NCBI RefSeq assembly: GCF_003576645.1
Contig: NC_044919.1
Location: 17,666,091 to 17,730,090 of the forward strand
Source: Ipomoea triloba
Taxonomy: Eukaryota > Streptophyta > Magnoliopsida > Solanales > Convolvulaceae
Direction: 5' to 3'
DNA length: 64,000 nt
Position numbers and translations under genes: made by a program. This document shows positions 48,222-58,849 of this stretch, in pieces. The notes under the pieces were generated by a model that saw only the letters and a list, made by a program, of their open reading frames with translations, did no database searches and had not been told where the DNA came from. Position 1 is the first letter of the stretch. The number at the start of each line of letters is the position of its first letter.

Positions 48222-48399
48222 ATCAACGATATCTTCGAGAAGCTCGCCCAAGAGGCATCTCGACCTGCTACAACAAGAATCCGACACTCACTTCCCGCAA
48301 GATTCAGATCGCTGTGAAATTGATTCTTCGTGGCGAATTGACAAAGCACGCCGTTTCTTAAAGGCACCAAAATAGTCACCAAATTTACAAGTTCTTTAA
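48222..48399 (+). pseudogene. Histone H2B fragment, left foldback arm
   Basis: The translation gives [14 protein letters not shown], then after a one-base deletion [31 protein letters not shown], and after another shift GTKIVTKFTSS. This is the C-terminal half of plant histone H2B (family: [40 protein letters not shown] and GTKAVTKFTSS). Two frameshifts and the missing N-terminal half make it non-functional. H2B genes lack introns, so genomic or mRNA origin cannot be told apart. Confidence 0.85.
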
Positions 48400-48854
48400 T
48401 GAAATTATTTAAACATATGTTTCCTTCTGATATAATCCGAATTAGGGTTAATAGCTGTAAGGTAGCTTGGATTTGGGTTTAATTTCAGATTATAGGGTAT
48501 TCATATCTATCTTCGACTATCAATATAATGAATCGATAAGCATTTTCAAAATAAATAATAATAATAATAAAAAGAAAAATCGTGAATGTATATGGTAATA
48601 GGCCAATGAATCATACAAATGGTGCATCTTAAATGCACCATTTGTATGATTTTTGGTGACATAGACATTCATGCTTTTTCTTTTTCTTTTTCTTTTTTAT
48701 TATTTATTTTGAAAATGCTTATCGATTCATTGATAGTTGAAGTTAGATAACAATACCGTATAATATGAAATTAAACCCAAATCCAAGCTACCTTACAGCT
48801 ATTAACCCTAATTCAGATTATATCAGAAGGAAACAAATGTTTAAATAATTTCAT

Positions 48855-49031
48855 CAAAGACCTTCTAAATTTGGTGACTGTTTTGGTGCCTTTCAGAAAC
48901 GACGTGCTTTGTCAATTCGCCACGAAGAACCAATTTCACAACGATCTAAATTTCGCGGGAAGTGATTGTCGGCTTCTTGTTGTAGCAGGTTGAGATGCCT
49001 CTTGGGCGAGCTTCTCGAAGATATCGTTGAT
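48855..49031 (-). pseudogene. Histone H2B fragment, right foldback arm
   Basis: The inverted copy of 48222-48399. On the minus strand it reads [14 protein letters not shown], then CYNKKPTITSREI, a stop, [18 protein letters not shown], and a frame-shifted GTKTVTKF. Residues differ from those of the left arm; for example it keeps the consensus KKPTITSRE where the left arm has KNPTLTSRK. The arms have therefore accumulated independent changes since the duplication. Confidence 0.85.
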
Positions 49032-49420
49032 GAGCCAAAAACAATCCGTCTGATTAAATTTCAAAAAAAAAGAAAAAAACGATGTATGTATGTGGATCTG
49101 GTGAAGAGGTTGCTTGGTTGGAGAAGAAATGTATGCAACAAACATACTTCTTGAGAATGAAAATCGAGCTTTCTTCTTCTTCTTCGATGGAATGGCGACC
49201 GTGTAGCGGTGAGATCAGATCTGGAACGACGGCGTGAGAGCAAATCTGGTTTCTTCTTCTTCTACGATGGTCGAACGATTATGCCTCTGAGCTTTCTTCT
49301 TCATTGTGTTTTAATGTGGTGAGATCAGATTTGGAAGGCGAGAGATAGAGGGGAGAAACGAAAGATAGGGAGGCTGAGATCTGTTTTAAGTTGTAGTGGT
49401 TTATGAGTATATAATAATAA

Positions 49421-50797
49421 TCTACTATACTAATAAGAGCCAAAGAGAGTTAGGCCTAAAATGGATAGAAAAAATGGCGGTCAAATTATTTAATCAAATG
49501 GATGGTTCAGATTAATTATTTAATCAAATAGATGGTTAAGATAATTCAGATTAATATTATTATTAGAGATTACCTAATTTAACCTTACTTTTATGATTAT
49601 CCGTTAAGTTTTCCGTTAAATATTCTCTTCTCCGTTAATATTCCGTTAACTTTTAACTTACCCATTAATTTCTATAAGAAAGGTCTTAAGTTCGAACCTC
49701 ATCTCAATCAAATTTGACATAATTAAGTTTCTCACTCTATTTTACTCTTATTAAATTAAATAAATTAGTAGCTACAACAAAAAATGATACATATGTATTT
49801 CTTTAATTTAGAATTGTGTCTACAATACCTTTATTTGAAAAAATTATTCATTATCAAAAAATTAAATTAAATAAGAGAAATAATTTCATTAGTTATATTG
49901 TCTTTATTTTCTCTCATGCAAAGATTCTTACATTTAAATTTATCAATTGATATTCATTACATTGTCCATTATCTTATTTTTACAATATCTTGTAATTGAA
50001 TATCAAAGTTATAGTACAAAATAATGTTATATATTTATTTACCAAGAATTTTATTAATACTATGAAATTTCTTTTAAAATAATTTGAAGCTAATTATATT
50101 AACTACTTGGGGATTGGTTGACAAAGAGAATACTCAAATAATAACCCAACAAATTGAAGCAGAATCACTCTATTTTACTCTTATTGAATTAAATAAATTA
50201 GTAGTTACACAAAAAAATGATACATATGTATTTCTTTAATAGCATGAAAAAAATAAAAAAGAATAGTTTGAAACCAATCATATTAACTACTTGGGTGATT
50301 TGTTGACAATGAAAGTACTCAAATAACCCATTACCCAGCAAATTGAAGCGAGAAACTACCTTTAATTTTAATATCTTTGGAATACATAATATTTTAAAAT
50401 TTCAAAATTTCAATATCCGAATTGCAAATAACACACTACCAACAAAAAGGAAGAGATGAAGACAATGACAATGTTACTCAAAAGAGAATTAAGAACACTT
50501 AGAAAAATTCAAATTAAAAGTAGTATTTATTTAGACTATCATTTTTAGACCAAATATTTAGACTATCGATTTTACAAGGTTTCAAACATTTATTTTAGTA
50601 ATAATTATAATGAATTTTCTATATTATCTTGGATTCATATACTTTGAGTTAGATATTTAAATAAAAAAAAATTTGACATTCAATTATCCATGTATAAACT
50701 TCTCCTATATAATCTTGCATTGATATACTTTCAAATATTTATTTAAATACAAACATTGGGCATTAACCCATTCGCGCAATGCGCGTATAAAACTAGT
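49421..50797 (+). mobile_element. Non-autonomous Helitron, copy 1
   Basis: It starts TCTACTATACTAATAAGAGC after an A (49420) and ends with the hairpin CGCGCAATGCGCG, TATAAAA and CTAGT, followed by T (50798). Insertion between A and T without duplication fits Helitron transposition exactly. The 1,377-bp body has no gene. A short stretch, GAAAGGTCTTAAGTTCGAAC near 49678, resembles a polymerase III B box. A second copy, interrupted by other elements, is at 53510-57572. Confidence 0.88.
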
Positions 50798-50981
50798 TAT
50801 GAGATAAAGAAAGGGAGGGTGTGGTGATATATACAGCACAGATTATGAAGCAAAGGGTTATCAAAGGAAAGGGTAATTAATTTTAATTCTAAATGATTTT
50901 TTTATCCAAATATTTGATATTACAAAAATGCCCATTAGTTTGGGCGGGAAAACATTTTCAGACACTCCTATTATTATATAT

Positions 50982-51400
50982 ACTAGTGTTTTACCCGTGC
51001 GATGCACAACAACAATTATGATATGATGAATTAAGGGAGAAATTTACAAAATAGAAAATTATTGTAGAATTGTATGAATGAAACTATGATGAAATATTAT
51101 AATAACATTTCACAAATTTTAGAAAACCTTTTTGTATACAATGTTTAGGGTGTTGTGGAATTATTACTTTGGGTGTTCTCCTTATCAGTTATTACAAATC
51201 AAAATCTTCAATCCATTTAGGTTGGTGACTCTTGAAGCAGCAACATTTAATTGTCCATGACTAAATACTGGTCTTTTCAAAAAGAGGCCTATGTGAGAAA
51301 GTGATTGACCTTGATTCTTGTTAATCGTCATTGCATAAAAGACGAAGTAGCTCGATCGTTGCCTTTGTTTACATACTTGAATAGATATTTGATAGATCGA
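50982..51400 (-). mobile_element. Helitron 3' end with helicase remnant
   Basis: Read on the minus strand, a helicase C-terminal segment (about 51350-51180) gives YAMTINKNQGQSLSHIGLFL, KRPVFSHGQLNVAASRV and NLNGLKILI. About 180 bp later comes the terminal hairpin GTGCATCGCACGG, then GTAAAACACTAGT at 50982. The helicase is a fragment and has no start. The element extends to the right into the tandem-repeat region, but its 5' end was not found. Confidence 0.75.
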
Positions 51401-52194
51401 GATTTGAATACTATAATATACATCATATAGTAATCTATATATATATATACATATTAAAAATACGCAAGATTAAAATATTTTGAACCATAATTGAATTGCA
51501 TGGTATAATAACTATAATTTTTTTTTTTTAATAATTATTAGTTTTCGTGTGACTATTTTGTTAATATATGTACATAAATAATCTTGTTAAGTATTGTAAT
51601 AGTATGTTAACTGATTTATAATTTTTAAATAAATAAATTAATAAATATATAAAAACATATATAACCTACAAACACACAACCGTATAATTGAATAGCATTT
51701 AATTACATACATTAACATAATATAGTCATATTTTTTAAAAATACTATAATATACATCATATAGTAATTTGATTGTTGATTTTTTTTTGAATATTATCATG
51801 AGAGGAATTTAATTACGTACATTAACATAATATAATAATATTTTTTTGGAATACTATAATATACATCATATAATAATTAGATTGTTAGAATTTTTTTCGA
51901 ATATTATCATGAGATGAATTTAATTACGTACATTAACATAATATAGTAACATTTTTTTAATACTATAATATACATCATATAGTCATTTGATTGTTGGAAT
52001 TTTTTTTTAATATTATCATGAGAGGAATTTAATTAAACATAATATAGTAATTTTTTTTTGAATACTATAATATACATCATATACTAATTTGATTGTTGGA
52101 ATTTTTTTTGAATATTATCATGAGAGGAAGTTAATTACGTACATTAACATAATATAGTAATATTTTTTTGAATACTAGAATATACATCATATAG

Positions 52195-52254
<60 letters not shown>

Positions 52255-53223
52255 TACGCAAGATTAAAATATTTTGAACCATAATTGAATTGCATGGTAT
52301 AATAATTATAATTTTGTTGAATAATTATTACTTTCCGTGTGACTATTTTGTTAATATATGTACATAAATCATTTTGTTAAGTATTGTAATATTATATTGA
52401 CTGATTTCAAATTTCTAAATTAATTAATTAATAAATATATAAATACATATATAACCTACAAACACGAAACCGTATAATTGAATATCATTTAATTAGGTAC
52501 ATTAACATAATATAGTAATATTTTTTTGGAATACTATAATATACATCATATAGTAATTTGATTGTTAGAATTTTTTTTTTGTATATTATCATGAGGAATT
52601 TAATTACGCACATTAACATAATATAATAATATTCTTTTGGAATACTATAATATACATCATATAGTAATTTGATTGCTGGAATTTTTTTTGAATATTATCG
52701 TGAAAGGAATTTAATTACGTACATTAACGTAATATATTAATATTTTTTTAATACTATAATATATATCATATAGTAATTTGATTGTTGAAATTTTTATTTT
52801 TTTTTGAATATTATCATGAGAGCAATTTAATTACATACATTAACATAATATAGTAATTTGATTGTTGGATTTTTTTTAATATTATAATGAGAGGAATTTA
52901 ATTATGTACATTAACATAATATAGTAATTTTTTTTGAATACTATAATATACATCATGTAGTAATTTGATTGTTGGAATTTTTATTTTTTTTGAATATTAT
53001 CATGAGAGCAATTTAATTACATACATTAACATAATATAGTAATAATTTTTTTGAATACTGTAATATACATCATATAGTAATTTGATTGTTTGATTTTTTT
53101 TTAATATTATCATGAGAAGAATATAATTACGTACATTAACATAATATAGTTATATTTTTGTTTGAATACTATAATATACATCATATATATATATATATAT
53201 ATACACGCAAGATTAAAATATTT
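51400..53223. repeat. Tandem array of about 110-bp units with a larger super-repeat
   Basis: A unit containing GAATACTATAATATACATCA, TATAGTAATTTGATTGTTGG, TTTTTTTGAATATTATCATG and TTAATTACGTACATTAACAT recurs about every 100-120 bp, roughly 12 times. A larger block with TACGCAAGATTAAAATATTT and GAACCATAATTGAATTGCAT occurs at about 51464 and 52253, and again at 57716 on the far side of the nested insertion. (TA)n runs occur at 52197-52248 and 53185-53202. No gene is present. Confidence 0.85.
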
Positions 53224-54129
53224 GGCAAAAACTTGTGTGAGACCGTCTCACCATGAGACGGGTCGGGTCGGGTCAAGATGCAAATGTAACACTTATATGC
53301 ACAAATGTCATACTTATATGCTCAAATGTAATACTAATCAGGAATAAAATTTTTGTTACTTATAAGGGTAAATGTAATACTTTTATGGGAAAATACAATA
53401 CTTTTACATTTCGATTTAAAAGTATTACATTTTTCCACAAAAGTATTATATTTGCCCTTATAAGTGAGGGGCACTTGTCAACATTACTTATTATGAAAAA
53501 TGTATTACTTCTACTATACTAATAAGAGCCAAAGAGAGTTAGGCCTAAAATGGATAGAAAAAATGGCAGTCAAATTATTTAATCAAATGGATGGTTCAGA
53601 TGAATTATTTAATCAAATAGATGGTTAAGATAATTCAGATTAATATTATTAATAGAGATTACCTAATTTAACCTTACTTTTATGATTATCCGTTAAGTTT
53701 TTCGTTAAATATTATCTTCTCCGTTAACATTCCGTTAACTTTTAACTTACCCATTAATTTCTATAAGAAAGGTCTTAGGTTCGAACCTCATCTCAATCAA
53801 ATTTGACATAATTAAGTTTCTCACTCTATTTTACTCTTATTAAATTAAATAAATAAATTAGTAGCTACAACAAAAAATGATACATATGTATTTCTTTAAT
53901 TTAGAATTATGTGTTTACAATACCTTTATTTGAAAAAATTATTCATTATCAAAAAATTAAATTAAATAAGAAAAATAATTTCATTAGTTATATTGCCTTT
54001 ATTTTCTCTCATGCAAAGATTCTTTACATTCAAATTTATCAATTGACATTCATTACATTGTCCATTATCTTATTTTTACAATATCTTGTAATTAAATATC
54101 AAAGTTATAGTACAAAATAATGTTATATA

Positions 54130-56850
54130 TTTTTTTTTGAAATCAAACCTGAAAGGTAGATTAAAACAAATGAGCAATAGAGTTTGGAGGGATTAAATCC
54201 CAGTACAAAGGTGTCTCCTGAGAGAAAGCCTCAGCTGCAAGTGTATGTGCAGCCTTATTATGAGATCTAGGAACTAAATGAATTGAACAAGAAATAAAAG
54301 ATGACATAAGAGTCCTAGAGGCATCAATCGAATACCCAACATATGACAAAAGCTCCGAGTGAGAGGAGTTAAGTAAATCCCTAAGCGTGGAACAATCCGT
54401 AAAGATGTGCACAGCTGACAGACCGCGATTCTTGAGCCAAGACAAAGCCTCCTTGCAAGCTAATGACTCCGCCATGAGTGGCGAAAAATAGGCGGGAAGC
54501 CGCGCACTTAATCCTGCTATGAATCCACCGTCGTGCGCCATCAAAACTACGCCCACCGAAGCTGTCCTGGTTTGAGGCCGGAAGCTTGCGTCGATGAAGC
54601 ATTGCTGTAGCTGTTCTCCAGTCGGCAACGGCAAGGGCAGGGGCATGGGAGGCTTGGGCGGAATCTGTTGAGAATGAGTATTCCTCCATGCAGCTGCTGC
54701 CGAATTTGCTTCTCGCCACACACAAGATGGCGCCGGAAGATAGCCATCCCAAACAGCGTGATTTCGAGCCTTCCAAATGTAATACATCACTGCTATAACA
54801 ACAAATAATTCCTCACTATTAAGCATGGAAAGGGCATTGTCAAACCACATAACAAAATCATCTTGAATCATAGAAGGAACATGCAGTGAAGATTCATGAC
54901 AAATAAGTCTTGAGTAGTCACACATTATTAGAGAGTGCATAATATTCTCATGAAAATTGCCACACATGGGACATGTTGGATCAATCTCCACCCTCTTTAA
55001 AATTAGATTGGTAGTGGTAGGCAGAACATTAGATAAAGCTTCTCCATACAAAAATCTTCCATTTAGCAGGGCATTTAATCTTCCACAAATGTAGCCATTT
55101 ATCATAAGCTCCAGGGCTAAATTCATAATCCCCCATAACACGTCGATAACCTTCTTTTACCGAATAACACCCTTTTGGGTCTCCCAACCAAAACCAAGAA
55201 TCCTTGTGATGTGGGCTAACTGGTACTGACATAATACGCTCAATATCGGGTGCACTAAAAACATCCTGCAGGATTGAAAGATCCCATGAACCAGAATTAG
55301 GATCAATCAGCCCAGAAACCAGAGAGCCATTGAGTGCAACTGGCATGGGAGTCTGAACCATTGGTGATGGGTCATTAGGTAACCAAGGGTGACCCCATAT
55401 TAGAGTAGATTTCCCATCACCAATCCTTCTCCTTACACCACTGCAAATAAGCTCATGGGCAGCCATGATGATCCTCCAACAGAAACTTGGATTACCACCC
55501 AGTGTAGCATCAACAAAAGATGTTTTGGGGAAATATCTAGCTTTGTATACTCTTGTTACCAGTGACTGAGGTCTGGTTAAAAATCGCCAAGCTTGTTTTC
55601 CTAGCATTGCCAGGTTGAAAGCCCTTAGATCTTTGAACCCCAAATCACCAAACTTCTTTGGGATGCATAGTCTATCCCAAGCCTTCTAGTGAATGCCCCT
55701 TTCATTCCCAGTACCCCACCAATACTTGTTCATTGTTCTTTCAATGGATGAGCAAACAGAATCCGGTAAAAGAAATACACTCATAGAGAAAGTTGGCATA
55801 GATTGTGCCACACTTTTAAGTAATACCTCCTTCCCCGCTTATGAGATGAGCTTCTTAGTCCAAGAGCTAATTCTTTGTTTCACTTTATCCTCAATGTACG
55901 AAAACACTGCTCTTTTTTCCCTTCCAATAAAAGAAGGCAGACCCAAGTATTTTCCAAAGTTAGGAGCCTGCACGACACCCAGTATTGAAGCCACAACATC
56001 TCTATCTGCTTCAGTGGTATTCCTGCTGAAACAGACACTAGATTTATGAAAATTCACTGACTGCCCTGACATGGACTCGTAGTCAGTTAGGCACTGCTTA
56101 ATAACACCTGCCTCCTCCGCATTAGCCTTGAAGAACAACAAACTGTCATCTACAAAGAATAAATGTGAAATAGGAGGGGCACCTCTGGCTACCCTACAGC
56201 CATGGATAGCACCCCTAATCTCATCCTGCTGCAGCAACAGAGAAAGACCCTCAGCACAAATAATGAATAAATAAGGCGAAAGAGGGTCTCCCTGTCGAAT
56301 ACCTCTCGTAGGAACAACCTGACCAACAGCATTACCATTTACCAAGAAATTATAGGACACTGTGGTAACACAAAGCATTACCAGGTTCACCCATTCCTCA
56401 GCAAAACCCAGAGCTAGAAGCATCCGGCGGAGAAAAGACCACTCCATTCTGTCATATGCCTTCGCCATATCTAACTTGAGTGCACCACAGCCCATCACTC
56501 CACAGTGTTTCCTATTCAGAAAGTGACCCACCTCTGCAGCAATTAGGATATTATCTGTAATTAGCCTGTTAGGGATGAATGCACTCTGAGAGTCAAAGAT
56601 GATCTCTCCCAAAAACGACTTCATTCGGTTTGCCACCATCTTTGCCATGATCTTATATACTACATTACATAATGCAATGGGGTGGAGATCAGACACCAGT
56701 TCTGGGTGATGTTTCTTCGGGATCAGAACGACATTTGTATCATTCAGGCCAGGTGGAAAGGAGCTACTATTCAAACAGTTTAACACAAAAGCAGAGACAT
56801 CACCCCCTACCACATCCCAATAGTGTTGATAGAACCCCGGATTCATTTTT
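54130..56850 (-). pseudogene. 5'-truncated LINE with RT, zf-RVT and RNase H domains
   Basis: Minus strand. The RT frame (55839-56894; LINE sequence begins about 56850 at MNPGFYQHYWDVVGGDV) has HPIALCNVVYKIMAK, AFIPNRLITDNILIA, KAYDRMEWSF and GIRQGDPLSPYLFI. The catalytic box reads FFVDDSLLFF, where relatives usually have FADD. After a frame break, 55029-55643 carries NPSFCWRIIMAA and the zf-RVT-like CPAKWKIFVWRS. The last frame (54161-55141) has CPMCGNFHENIMHSLIMCDY and an RNase H domain with CFIDASF, VGVVLMAHDGGF, AESLACKEALSWL and IFTDCSTLRDLL. It ends in a short poly-A (plus-strand T run, 54130-54138). It lacks the endonuclease and ORF1. Confidence 0.9.
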
Positions 56851-57053
56851 AGATAAGACCAAATATTTAGACTATCGATTTTACAAGGTTGCAAACATTT
56901 ATTTTAGTAATAATTATAATCAATTTTCTATATTATCTTGGATTCATATACTTTGAGTTAGATATTTAAATAAAAAAATTCGACATTCAATTACCCATGT
57001 ATAAACTTCTCCTATATAATCTTGCATTGATATACTTTCAAATATTTATTTAA

Positions 57054-57513
57054 GGGTCACACTTGGGTGAGACCGTCTCACGGATCCTTGTTCGTGAGAC
57101 GGTCGGGTCGGGTCAAAACACCATACAAATGTCATACTTATATGTGCAAATGTCATACTTATATGCTCAAATATAACACTAATCGATAATACAATTTTTG
57201 TTACTTATAAGAGAAAAAGTAATACATTTTTCATAATAAGTAATGTTGACAAGTGCCCCTTACTTATAAGGGCAAATATAATACTTTTGAGGACAAATGT
57301 AATATTTTTAAATCGAAATGTAAAAGTATTGTATTTTCCCTTAAAAGTATTACATTTACCCTTATAAGTAACAAAATTTTTATTCCGGATTAGTATTACA
57401 TTTGAGCATATAAGTATGACATTTGTGCATATAAGTGTTACATTTGCATCTTGACCCGACCCGACCCGACCCGACCCGACTCATGGTGAGACGGTCTCAC
57501 ACAAGTTTTTACC
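57054..57513. mobile_element. MULE-type MITE, copy C
   Basis: A 460-bp element starting GGGTCACACTTGGGTGAGAC and ending GTCTCACACAAGTTTTTACC, flanked by the perfect 9-bp duplication TTTATTTAA (57045-57053 and 57514-57522). It sits inside Helitron copy 2; the uninterrupted site is visible in Helitron copy 1 (near 50742-50752). The internal foldback is as in copy A. Confidence 0.92.
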
Positions 57514-57724
57514 TTTATTTAAATATAAACATTGGGCATAACCCATTCGCGTAATGCGCGTATAAAACTAGTTTTCTCTAATAAGTAACAAAAATTGTAT
57601 TCTTAATTAGTGTTATATTTGAACATATAAGTATGACATTTGCATGGTGCTTTGACCCGACCCGACCCATCTCACGAATAAGGATCCGTGAGGCGGTCTC
57701 ACACAAGTGTGACCCAAAATATTT

Positions 57725-58049
57725 TGAACCATAATTGAATTGCATGGTATAATAACTATAATTTTGTTTAATAAATATTACTTTCCGTGTGACAAGTTTG
57801 TTAATATATGTACATAAATAAGGAATCCATTCAGAAATTGAATTGAATAAAATATTTCATTAATTTCCGTGTATAATAAGGAATGGAAATATATTTTGAA
57901 TATTTTGTTAATTTTAGCCATAAATAAGGAAGGCAAGAATTTCTGATAAGGAATTATTATATAAAATTGTGTTGACGAATTTCAATTTTTTTGGACTAAA
58001 ATGACCGGGAAAGCTAGTACCTAAAACCTTGTTCTCATGGGATTGAGGA

Positions 58050-58084
<35 letters not shown>

Positions 58085-58849
58085 TAAAAATTTACTAAAA
58101 TTTATTTCTTCATAAAAGCATATCAAACGTTTGCAGTCTCAACATCATGGCATTACATGAAGTATACCATTCCCTCTTTATATCCAAGAATAACACAAAT
58201 GATACCAAAAAAAAAAAAGCACACACTCTCTCTCTCCTTATTGAAAAAGGTGGGGCCAGAGGTGTTGACTTGTTGGGTCCACACCTTCTAGTGCAAAATG
58301 AAATCCTACAGAACCAAAGATGCACCACCGTAAAGCTACTCATTTCCATGCTTTTAAACTGTACGGTCGCAATATATAGTTATTTAACGGCCCGACAGCG
58401 ACCTGTCAGATTTTACGAAAAAGCTGATCAAACAATTTTAAAAATTCCAAGCCTTATTTTATTTTATTAAAAAATTACATTTTTATTATTCAATTATAAC
58501 CGTAATAAACTTGATCATCTTTAACTCTAAGTTATGCACGAAGTGACAATTTTAATATCTTAAAAACTATTTTAACCACTAATTTATCACTTAATAAAAT
58601 GACAAATTAAGTCTTTCAAGAACTAAAATCGTTATTCCGTACATAACTTAGAATTTAAAAATGATTATGCATATAACTCAGTAACTAAGATATTCGTGAA
58701 GGACAAAAATACAATTTTCCCTTTATTTTATTTTATCTTACATTGGCGTTCCCCCCGGTATTCCACACCATACCCAAAATTTCTCCGTAGCGGTGAATGT
58801 TTGATTTTCTTTTTTCCAGTCGCCGTTAAACGGAAACCATATCGGAGAA
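57725..58849. other. Intergenic DNA and 3' flank of IPT
   Basis: It starts with the continuation of the tandem-repeat host sequence (to about 57830), then unassigned AT-rich DNA with a (TA)n run at 58031-58081. The last 100-200 bases before 58850 probably include the IPT 3' UTR. No gene is recognised. Confidence 0.5.

Larger units (their letters stand above)
47830..49420. mobile_element. Long foldback (about 790-bp arms) with captured histone H2B fragments
   Basis: The left arm (47830 to about 48620) and the right arm (about 48640 to 49420) are inverted copies that differ at several percent of positions. The outer ends are TTATTATTATATAC and its inverse. The centre at 48606-48655 is CATACAAATGGTGCAT, TTAA, ATGCACCATTTGTATG. 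Each arm carries the same AT-rich stretches, a GAAGAAGAAG block and a histone H2B C-terminal segment (annotated separately). Several open frames of 60-103 codons here are frame-shifted shadows of that material. Next to it on the right a Helitron begins at 49421. A transcript through it could form a hairpin several hundred base pairs long. Confidence 0.8.
53510..57572 (+). mobile_element. Non-autonomous Helitron, copy 2, interrupted
   Basis: It begins TCTACTATACTAATAAGAGC and ends CGCGTAATGCGCG, TATAAAA, CTAGT, closely matching copy 1 (49421-50797). It lies inside MITE copy B, between two T residues instead of the usual A and T. A segment corresponding to about 50033-50547 of copy 1 is missing and a LINE fragment occupies the place. 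A second MITE (57054-57513) is inserted near the 3' end. Confidence 0.88.
53224..57715. mobile_element. MULE-type MITE, copy B, interrupted by a Helitron
   Basis: The left part is 53224-53509 (starting GGCAAAAACTTGTGTGAGAC) and the right part is 57573-57715 (ending CTCACACAAGTGTGACCC), 429 bp in total. The 9-bp duplication AAAATATTT flanks the whole (53215-53223 and 57716-57724). Uninterrupted versions of the same target (AAGATTAAAATATTTTGAAC) exist at 51464 and 52253 and serve as empty sites. The orientation is opposite to copies A and C. Confidence 0.9.

Noticed and set aside
48006..48317. A 103-codon arginine-rich frame in the foldback, first considered a small basic protein
   Set aside because: The 3' part is an out-of-frame reading of the histone H2B fragment, and the rest is a GAAGAAGAAG repeat.
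49678..49705. A tRNA gene candidate from GTTCGAACCTC
   Set aside because: There is no cloverleaf; only a B-box-like stretch within a Helitron, repeated in its second copy.
54381..54776. A 131-codon frame within the LINE region
   Set aside because: It is an alternative frame of the RNase H-coding part of the LINE.
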